Positions 1 through 6,300 of a stretch of 7,932 nt of DNA are shown here, piece after piece. A model generated the notes under the pieces. It was not told the origin of the DNA and ran no database searches. It was given only the letters and a program-made list of their open reading frames with translations. The first letter of the stretch is position 1, and each line of letters starts with the position of its first letter. Position numbers and translations under genes: made by a program. The DNA is from Deltaproteobacteria bacterium (GTDB lineage: Bacteria > Myxococcota_A > Polyangia > Polyangiales > Houyiibacteriaceae), in NCBI GenBank assembly GCA_019309605.1, contig JAFDFW010000130.1, positions 1 through 7,932 of the forward strand, given 5' to 3'.

Positions 1-726
1 AGTTCCGGTGAGGCACATCGTCATGTTGTGCGGGGTCATGGGAGTGTGCGGGTATCCCTTGCGCGCGCCGACCATCACTGCGGCGACGAGCGCTGCGGTT
101 CCCGCCGTCAAGTGGACCACGATTCCTCCGGCGAAGTCGAATGCGCCCATATCGGCAAAGAGCCCGCCCGCGCCGCCCCAAGTCATGTGGCAGATCGGCA
201 GATAGACCAAGAACATCCATACCGTCGAGAACAGCATCATCGCGGAGAACCTCATCCGCTCGGCGAATGCGCCGACGATCAGAGCAGGGGTGATGATCGC
301 GAAGGTCAGCTGAAACATGAAGAACAGCGCCTCCGGGATCGACCCCCAAAGGGCATCAGGAGCCACGCCGCGAAGAAACGCTTTGTTCAATGTGCCGATG
401 AAGGAGTGGACATTTATCGTGCCGGGGATCATCCCGGTCGTGTCGAAGGCGAGGCTGTAGCCCGCGACCAGCCACAGCACCGTCACCATGGCGGTCAGCG
501 CGAAGCATTGCATCAGAACGGACAGCACGTTTTTCGTTCGGACGAGCCCACCGTAGAAAAGGGCGAGGCCTGGAATCGTCATGAACAGAACCAGCGCCGT
601 GGACACCAGGATCCACGCGGTGTCACCCGTATCCAAGACGTCCTGCGCCCACACCTTCGTCGGTAGGCTAAACACGGTGGCACCCACCAGGGTGCCCAGT
701 ACCAAGCATCGTCCCGCTATCTTCAT
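1..726 (-). CDS. amt: Ammonium transporter Amt (N-terminal part, cut by the window edge)
   Basis: Inner-membrane channel of the Amt/MEP/Rh family that conducts ammonium or ammonia. The frame is open from the start at 726 to base 1, giving 242 residues, about half of a usual Amt. Residues 1-28 look like a cleavable signal peptide (hydrophobic run, then a VWAQ end), as in many Gram-negative Amt proteins. The first mature helix carries the family pattern around ALFYGGLVRTKN (residues 55-66). The Amt signature DFAGGIVVH lies at residues 197-205; by family alignment its Asp corresponds to E. coli AmtB D160 and its final His to H168 of the twin-His pore pair. The second pore His would lie beyond the window. 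A GGAGG (731-735 on the complement) four bases upstream supports the ATG at 726. An in-frame ATG five codons earlier (739-741) lies upstream of that site and is less likely. Divergent from the gene at 857. No GlnK/PII gene is visible, but the usual place for one is off-window. Confidence 0.93.
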   Translation of the reverse strand, partial: MKIAGRCLVLGTLVGATVFSLPTKVWAQDVLDTGDTAWILVSTALVLFMTIPGLALFYGGLVRTKNVLSVLMQCFALTAMVTVLWLVAGYSLAFDTTGMIPGTINVHSFIGTLNKAFLRGVAPDALWGSIPEALFFMFQLTFAIITPALIVGAFAERMRFSAMMLFSTVWMFLVYLPICHMTWGGAGGLFADMGAFDFAGGIVVHLTAGTAALVAAVMVGARKGYPHTPMTPHNMTMCLTGT

Positions 727-856
727 GAGTCCTCCGAACATGGCGCGGGAGGGTAATGATTTAGAACGCAAACAACAATAGGGTTATGCGTCTGGCAGGG
801 TTTTGATGACCGTCGATTCTGGTAAGCTCGGCCACTCGGCAAAACATGGAGGTCTC
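727..856. promoter_or_regulatory. Divergent intergenic region between amt and the oxidoreductase gene
   Basis: These 130 bases separate two divergently transcribed genes and must hold the start signals of both. Ribosome binding sites are clear at each end: GGAGG on the minus strand (complement of 731-735) for amt, and GGAGG at 848-852 on the plus strand for the oxidoreductase, each four bases from its ATG. The middle (about 755-785) is clearly more AT-rich than the flanks, as expected for a promoter. I could not assign a convincing -35/-10 pair or a good sigma-54 site on either strand, so no specific promoter is called. Confidence 0.45.
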
Positions 857-1939
857 ATGGCGTTACGTGTGGTTCAGTGGGCGACCGGAAACGTGGGTCG
901 CGCGGCAATCGAGGGGATCGTGTCCCACCCAGAGCTCGAGCTCGTGGGCGCTTGGGTTCACAGCAAAGACAAGGCCGACCGTGACGTCGGAGAGATTTGC
1001 GGTCTCGGCGCGCTGGGGGTGCAAGCAACGAACGACATGGACGCGATCCTCCAACTTCGGCCGGACTGCGTGCTCTACGCGCCTCTTCTTCCCAATCGAC
1101 AGGAGGTAGCTCGGATTCTGGAGTCGGGTATCAACGTGGTGACTCCGCTCAACTGGTTCTACCCCGGAAAGCGGGACGTCGCTGACTTGCGGGCGGCCTG
1201 CGAGAAGGGTGGAGTGACGCTCCATGGAACGGGGATCCATCCGGGCGGGATCACGGAGCGCCTTCCGCTGAGCATTGCGGCCCTGACGCGCGCGATCACG
1301 CACGTGCGCGCCGAGGAATTTTCCGACATCCGTAGTTACGCGGCGACCGACGTGATCCGTCACATCATGCTGTTCGGAAAGACGCCCGAGCAGGCGAAGA
1401 CGAGCCCGATGTTGATGCTGCTGACCGAGGGCTTCTCACAGTCGATCGAGATGATCGCGGATGCACTTGGCTTCGACTTGGACCCCGAGATTCGAAGCAC
1501 CCACGAGGTGTCGGTGGCCACCGCCCCGATCGAATCCCCGATCGGCACGATCGAGCCAGGGCACGTGGCGGCGCAACGCTTCACCTGGGAAGGGCTCGTG
1601 CGCGGAGAACCCGTGGCGACCGCACGGACCAACTGGTTCATGGGAGAAGAGAACCTCGACCCGGCGTGGAGCTTCGGCCCCGAGGGTGAGCGCTTCGAGG
1701 TCGAGGTCACCGGCGACCCCAGCATCAAGACGAGCTTTCACGGCATCCATCCCGAGTCGATCGAAGCGGGACTCAAACGGAACCCCGGCATCGTCGCGAC
1801 GGCCATTCACTGCGTCAGCGCAATCCCCTACGTTTGCCAAGCCGACCCAGGCATCAAGACCTACTTGGACCTCCCACTGGTCACGGGCCGCGCCGCGCCT
1901 GAGTTGAGCTGGTCACGGGCCGCGCCGCGCCTGAGTTGA
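857..1939 (+). CDS. NAD(P)-binding oxidoreductase, dihydrodipicolinate reductase-like / diaminopentanoate dehydrogenase-like
   Basis: 360 residues. The N-terminus is a Rossmann fold with the dinucleotide-binding loop WATGNVGRAAI (residues 8-18). A conserved block HGTGIHPGGITERLPL (residues 123-138) and a C-terminal block AIPYVCQADPGI (residues 322-333) resemble the dihydrodipicolinate-reductase-like proteins related to 2,4-diaminopentanoate dehydrogenase, common in Actinobacteria and Myxococcota. The substrate cannot be read from the sequence, and true DapB function is unlikely because the overall form differs. The ATG at 857 is chosen because GGAGG at 848-852 sits just upstream. An in-frame TTG at 803 would add 18 residues of unrelated character and lacks such a site. 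The last ten residues (SWSRAAPRLS) arise from a 32-bp tandem duplication that shifts the frame; without it the protein would end SSRADGR at a TAG at 1960-1962. Convergent with the small gene at 1959, with only 19 bases between. Confidence 0.85.
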   Translation: MALRVVQWATGNVGRAAIEGIVSHPELELVGAWVHSKDKADRDVGEICGLGALGVQATNDMDAILQLRPDCVLYAPLLPNRQEVARILESGINVVTPLNWFYPGKRDVADLRAACEKGGVTLHGTGIHPGGITERLPLSIAALTRAITHVRAEEFSDIRSYAATDVIRHIMLFGKTPEQAKTSPMLMLLTEGFSQSIEMIADALGFDLDPEIRSTHEVSVATAPIESPIGTIEPGHVAAQRFTWEGLVRGEPVATARTNWFMGEENLDPAWSFGPEGERFEVEVTGDPSIKTSFHGIHPESIEAGLKRNPGIVATAIHCVSAIPYVCQADPGIKTYLDLPLVTGRAAPELSWSRAAPRLS

Positions 1940-1942
1940 GCT
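1877..1942. repeat. Perfect 32-bp tandem duplication at the 3' end of the oxidoreductase gene
   Basis: The 32-base unit beginning GGTCACGGGCCGCGCC occurs at 1879-1910 and again, identically, at 1911-1942. Period-32 identity extends two bases to the left, to 1877. Because 32 is not a multiple of three, the second copy is read in another frame and supplies a TGA at 1937-1939. Removing one copy would let the upstream frame continue to TAG at 1960-1962, overlapping the convergent gene's stop. It looks like a recent slippage duplication; an assembly or sequencing artefact cannot be excluded. Confidence 0.95.
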
Positions 1943-1958
1943 CGAGGGCAGACGGGCG

Positions 1959-2282
1959 CTAGAAAGAACCGCCGCTGCCGCCTCCACCAGCGCCGCCTCC
2001 ACCAGCGCCGCCTCCACCAGCGCCGCCTCCACCAGCGCCACCTCCACCAGCGCCACCTCCACCAGCGCCGCCCGTCCCTGAAGACGAGCAGCCGCATTGG
2101 CAAGCCCTGTTGGCGGCGCACGCCCAGGACAGGAGCTCTTCACCGCGCCGATCGCACTCGGCCGTGCAAGTGTCCACGCATTCGGCGTCGTCTACGCAGG
2201 GCACCACCCCGCTTTCGCTGCAGTTGCCGCCCATGAGCGCGAGTGCGCTGCCCACGATTAAGAGAAAGTAGCGCCACCGCAT
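1959..2282 (-). CDS. Small Cys-rich exported protein with Gly4-Ala repeat tail (putative lipoprotein)
   Basis: 107 residues, no recognised family. Residues 1-20 form an export signal: basic start (MRWR), hydrophobic core FLLIVGSALALM, then GGNC. Cys21 could be lipidated, but GGN before it does not match the standard lipobox at -3 and -1, so plain secretion is possible. Residues 29-65 hold eight further Cys (29, 35, 39, 43, 55, 61, 63, 65), enough for four disulphides. From residue 69 the chain is almost only Gly and Ala (GGGGA repeats), ending GGGGSGGSF. Such Cys-rich plus poly-Gly surface proteins are frequent in Myxococcota; the tail is probably a flexible spacer. The ATG at 2282 is supported by GGAGG (complement of 2289-2293) six bases upstream; a TTG at 2288 lies inside that spacer. 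It is 209 bases downstream of the hydrolase gene and probably has its own promoter. Function unknown. Confidence 0.72.
   Translation of the reverse strand: MRWRYFLLIVGSALALMGGNCSESGVVPCVDDAECVDTCTAECDRRGEELLSWACAANRACQCGCSSSGTGGAGGGGAGGGGAGGGGAGGGGAGGGGAGGGGSGGSF
1981..2070. repeat. Six tandem 15-bp repeats coding for Gly4-Ala
   Basis: The unit CCTCCACCAGCGCCG is repeated six times without gaps. Copies four and five end in A instead of G, a silent change in the encoded protein. The repeat lies wholly inside the small minus-strand gene and encodes its Gly/Ala tail. Near-identical copies with a period that is a multiple of three are prone to in-frame gain or loss, so tail length may vary between strains. 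Confidence 0.97.
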
Positions 2283-2304
2283 GCTCAACCTCCGGTTCTG
2301 GCCA

Positions 2305-2334
2305 ACGATAACTCCCCTGGGTCGTTTGGATCAA
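2305..2334 (-). promoter_or_regulatory. Possible sigma-70-type promoter of the small Cys-rich gene
   Basis: Read on the minus strand, TTGATC (complement of 2329-2334) is followed 18 bases later by TATCGT (complement of 2305-2310). Each matches the -35 and -10 consensus at four of six positions. Transcription would begin near 2298, just ahead of the GGAGG at 2289-2293 and the ATG at 2282, giving a very short leader. The position is apt, but the match is modest and could be chance. Confidence 0.3.
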
Positions 2335-2374
2335 GCTGCCAAGTAACGGTTGACGGATCGGCACTCCGCAGAGC

Positions 2375-2398
2375 GCGAAGCTGGTCTTCGCTTTTCTT
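2375..2398 (+). terminator. Weak intrinsic-terminator-like hairpin on the plus strand
   Basis: GCGAAG (2375-2380), a five-base loop CTGGT, and CTTCGC (2386-2391) form a six-base-pair hairpin followed by TTTTCTT. The orientation would stop plus-strand transcription, that is, read-through antisense to the small gene from the oxidoreductase. No plus-strand gene ends immediately before it, and the stem is short. Confidence 0.25.
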
Positions 2399-2491
2399 AC
2401 CATCTGGGGCGTCATGGGGCTGGTCACGATCATTGCAGCGATCGCGGCGCTGCCGACGTCATGACGCTGTCCCTTCTTCGCCCGGCGCCGA

Positions 2492-3397
2492 TCATCGGGG
2501 CTCAGCCCGCGCTGGTGCAAGCACCTCGAGGACGAGCTCGCTCAGGCCATCGGGGCAGGAGTACTGCGGTGCGTGTCCGCACTCCTCGAGGAGATGGAGG
2601 CGGGCGCTGGGGAGTGCGTCGCGTAGCCGGTCGGCGTAGCCCTCGACAGGAAAGAACGGATCGGGGGTACCCCAGAGCATCTCGACGGGGATGCGGAGCT
2701 CGGACAGTTGTTCGTCGAGGAAGTGTCCCTGCTGGTGCTCGATCCAGAGCGACTGCAGGCGCGGGTCGCGGCCTCGCTCGATCAGCTGATCGAGGAAGAA
2801 ACCGGGGACCTCTGGGGTCTCGGCGCTCATGATGGCAACGTTCTTGGCACGCTGCTCTTCGCGTGTCGTCGGAAGTAGAAGCTTCTCGTTGACGCGCGTC
2901 CATGAAGCGCCCGCCGAGTTCAACAGAAGGAGGCGTTGGACTCGCTCCGGGTGATTGAGCGCGAACTGCATCGCGACCCAACCGCCCAGCGAGTTCCCGA
3001 GCAGGATGAGTTGGTCGCCCTGATCTTCGAGGGCCGTCTCGAGACCTGCGGCGATGTCGTCGAAACCGAGCGGCGGTGCGTCCGGACCAGAAGCGCCGTG
3101 TCCAGGAAGGTCGATCGCAACGACGCGATAGTGCTCGGCCAGCGTGGGCGCGACCAATGCCCAACCGCCCGCACTGTCGCCGAAACCGTGAACCAGGACG
3201 AGTACGCTCCCTTCGCCACCGGAGTAGCGGTGCACCTCGCCACGGTCGGTCTCGAAGACCTCATGCTCCGGCAAAGCGGATTCGAGTGCGGCCTGCTGCG
3301 CCCAAGCCGTGAGATCGACAGCACGCGTCGTCAAGAGATACACGCCCGCACCGAACGCCACGAATACGAACCCTGCGACCAGAGCGGCGACCCTCAC
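2492..3397 (-). CDS. Membrane-anchored alpha/beta hydrolase (lipase/esterase/thioesterase-like)
   Basis: 301 residues, alpha/beta-hydrolase fold. Residues 4-22 are a hydrophobic helix, best read as an uncleaved N-terminal anchor that places the catalytic domain outside the cytoplasmic membrane. Catalytic elements are complete: oxyanion-hole motif HGFGDS (70-75), nucleophile elbow GNSLGG with Ser136, acid Asp246 in WGTPDPFF, and His275 in ECGHAPQ. Overall it resembles MhpC-type hydrolases and small bacterial lipases with an N-terminal anchor; the substrate cannot be assigned. The start is a GTG at 3397 whose first base is the last base of the synthase stop codon (TAGTG), with only a weak GGTGG-like site upstream, so translation probably depends on ribosomes finishing the synthase. 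This coupling suggests a role with the lipid product, such as releasing or editing an acyl chain. No clear terminator follows the TGA at 2492-2494. Confidence 0.88.
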   Translation of the reverse strand: MRVAALVAGFVFVAFGAGVYLLTTRAVDLTAWAQQAALESALPEHEVFETDRGEVHRYSGGEGSVLVLVHGFGDSAGGWALVAPTLAEHYRVVAIDLPGHGASGPDAPPLGFDDIAAGLETALEDQGDQLILLGNSLGGWVAMQFALNHPERVQRLLLLNSAGASWTRVNEKLLLPTTREEQRAKNVAIMSAETPEVPGFFLDQLIERGRDPRLQSLWIEHQQGHFLDEQLSELRIPVEMLWGTPDPFFPVEGYADRLRDALPSARLHLLEECGHAPQYSCPDGLSELVLEVLAPARAEPR

Positions 3398-6300
3398 TAG
3401 GCCACCGACGGTCCATGCTCGCCGAATAGTCGGCGTGCCAGCTCCTTGAGCCAGCGGCCCTTGGGCGAATCGTCGAGGCGGAGCTGTCCACCATGAGCAG
3501 CCGCCAACAGGCGCTCCACTTCAGAACCGCGCGCTCGAAGCTCCTCCAGCGCGCGAAAGAGGGTGGCGTCGTCGGAGGTCGCGCCGGTCTTCTCGACCCA
3601 GGCGTCGACCTTCGCCGCGAATACCGGGTCCCCCTCGAAAGGAACCTCTTCGTCGGCGCTGGGTCCGAGGCCGTTGATGGCGCCGACGACACGATCGATG
3701 CGCTCTTTGTAGGGGACGCCCTGTAGTTCCTCCGGGAGGATCGGGCGGCCCAGGTAGTACTCCTGCGAGCCCATGCCGATCGGAAACTCGATGCGCTCCT
3801 CGAGGGGCTCGATCGGTAGACCTCCGACGAACCGAACGGGCACGATCGGTACGCCGGCCTCGACGGCCATGTCGATGAAGACGCCGCTCATCTTGCGGAC
3901 GGGTTCCCGGCAACTCAGCGAGCGAGTGCCCTCCACGTGGACCATCAAGCTCTTGGCTTCGCCCTCGATCCCTTCTCGTAGCTGAGCCACGATGCGGGGG
4001 AGAGAGGACGGATCTTGGCGATCGAAATACGCGATGACGCCGGGATCTTCGACGCCCGGGTAGGTGAAACAGTGCTGGGTCAGTTGGCCCAACCAGGTCT
4101 GCTTGTGTTCCACCTTCGCAAGCGCGAGCGTCGGGACGCCGTTCAGCGCTGAGGCGATGATCGAGAAGAGAAGCGACTCGATGCCAACCTGGTGGTTCGC
4201 CAGGTAGAGCACAGGCTTGCCGGCAAGCGGTAGCATCGCATCCGCGTCCTCGACGTGGACGGCGCGCACGAAGCGCCGGAGGAGACCGTAGTAAAGATCC
4301 TCGACGGGCCATTGTCCGATGCCGAACCAGTTGCTCCAGAACTCGCGGACGAGCGAAATGTCGCGCACGGGAGCGCCGCTGTCACGGACGACACGGTCCT
4401 CTCCCTCGTCGCTGATCTCGAGGGGAATACGCGTGAGGGGATCGGCAGCGGTGATGGCTCCCCCCTCCACGACCCGAACTGCCGATGGATGCACGCCGGT
4501 TCGTTGTGCGACGTGATCCTTGACGGCAATCTCACGGACCGCGTCAGCGGCAGTGCCAGTGCCAGTGAGGGCATAGGCAGCGCTGAGGGTGCCTGGAAGC
4601 CAATCGCTGCCCTTCATCTCGGCCGCGTTGAGGCGCGTCTCGCCGTCGCTAAGACGAGAGAGAGCGAGGCCCTCGACGTGCTTGCGATCCCGGAGAAAAG
4701 CTCGACGATCGGCGGCCTTCGCCGAGCCGATCGGCCCCTTGGGCAGGAGAACCTCTACCAGCCGGAGGTTCGCCCAAAGGCGATCGCCGGCCCAGAGCTG
4801 GACGCGGAAGGCGGGGAAGCGAGGGTTTCCGTCGAACCCATCAAAGCGTACCTCCACCCGGACGTCGCCCGATGTCGGCGGCGAACCGTCGAAGACCGCT
4901 TCTGGGATGCGATAGGGGTAGGCGACTAGGTCGTCGGCGATCTCACTCGACCAAAGCTGGAGCCTGTCGTGAGGGATGGCATGGGTACATGCGTCGAGCA
5001 GGCCTTGGTTCAGCGTTCCATGGGGGACGGTGCCGGCGCCAGCGTCGAGCTGCGCGCGCGCGCCGTTCGTTCCCATCGTGAGCTGCGTCAAATAGTGGAA
5101 GGCCGGGCCGTGGAAGAGGGCTCCCGAGCCGTAAGGATCATCGACCTCTTCGCCGCCTTCGAGGGGCGGCAGGTCGCGACTGAGCGTCGACGCCCAACCA
5201 TCTCCGCGGCGATGTACCCGGCCTTTCGCCGCCGTCTCGAATCGGGACAGGCGGGGATCGCGGGCCTCTCGGAAGAATCCAAGCTCGGCATCGACACCAC
5301 CCTCGACAATTTTCGTTTCCGTCGCGAGACGCGTCGGCCCGGCAATGGGAAGCCATCGCTGAACCTGCACATCGGTCAGACCGACGACATCCGAGGTACC
5401 GGAGCCTGCGGCGCCGGCCAAGCGGTCGACCATCGACATGAGAGCAAGCGCAGGGACGGTCCAGGTTGGACGGTGGTCACCAAGCCAGGTATCGCACTCC
5501 GGATCCAGGAGCTCCTCACCCTGGTTCGCGCCCCCGCTCTTGGCGGGGCCGTCAAAAGGGGGCAGCCCACCCGAGACGATGCGCATGCCGAGCCCCTTGG
5601 CTTCGTAGATACGCTTCCCGTCGCACCAGAGGGAGGCGTCACACATGGCATAGACGCCGCGTTCATCGGTGCCGGTTTCGATGATCTCGACCGTGCTCGA
5701 GATCAGCTCATTCTTGGGCACGACCTGACCGCGGTACTTCCAGGAATGGGGCTTGCCAACGGCGATGGGCTCGAAGCGCGCATCCTCGATGCCCTCCGCC
5801 ATGCCGGTGTGGATCATGTGAAACTGAAGGAGTTGGAGCATCGCCTCGATGCCCAGCGACCCGGGCTGCACGGGGTCCTGGAAGAAGTGAGCCTTGAAGA
5901 ACCACTCGTCAGGGTCGACGTCCTTCTCGGCGCGCAGGAAGCCGAGCCCCTCTCGTCCACCGCTCGCATCGAACGCCGTGACGCGGTCGATCATCAGGAG
6001 CATGGGGTCCGCGAGACTGAGCGTGCCGCTGCAATACCGTTCGGGACGCTGCGTGAGGTCGACCAGGAAGTCGGACTCTGCCTCGATCTGGGCCCGATAG
6101 GCGTCGTCGATCGGAAGGCCGACCTGATTGGCCAGGGCTTCGCCGGGGAAGAAACCGAACACGGTCCCGAGCTCGTAGGCGAGCTCGTCATCGCAGTAGC
6201 ACTTCACCTCGAAGGACTCGATGATCATGCCGGCCGATTGGGAGATGTTCGTGATCTCCACCTCGGTGCGGAAGACACCGTCCGAGGGAACGACCTCGCG

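Noticed and set aside
28..666. 212-codon plus-strand reading frame opposite amt
   Set aside because: Its translation is rich in Arg, His and Gly with no domain, and the opposite strand encodes a clear Amt protein with signature motifs.
794..809. Sigma-54-like site (TGGCAGGG then TTTTGAT) upstream of the oxidoreductase
   Set aside because: The spacing between the GG and the downstream G is one base short and the -12 GC dinucleotide is missing; it also points away from amt, where such a site would make sense.
2457..2466. Ten-base palindrome CGTCATGACG downstream of the hydrolase gene
   Set aside because: Short, single copy, not near a recognisable promoter and not followed by a T-run, so neither an operator nor a terminator can be supported.
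2140..2520. 126-codon minus-strand reading frame bridging the hydrolase 3' end and the small Cys-rich gene
   Set aside because: It overlaps both well-supported genes in another frame, its ends are Arg-rich shadow sequence, and no ribosome binding site or domain supports it.
4551..4568. CAGTGC microrepeat in the synthase gene
   Set aside because: Only about three short copies, in frame, encoding Thr-Gly repeats in a linker; ordinary low-complexity coding sequence.
4255..4929. 224-codon plus-strand reading frame inside the synthase gene
   Set aside because: Antisense shadow of a high-GC gene; the minus frame carries conserved enzyme domains across the same bases.
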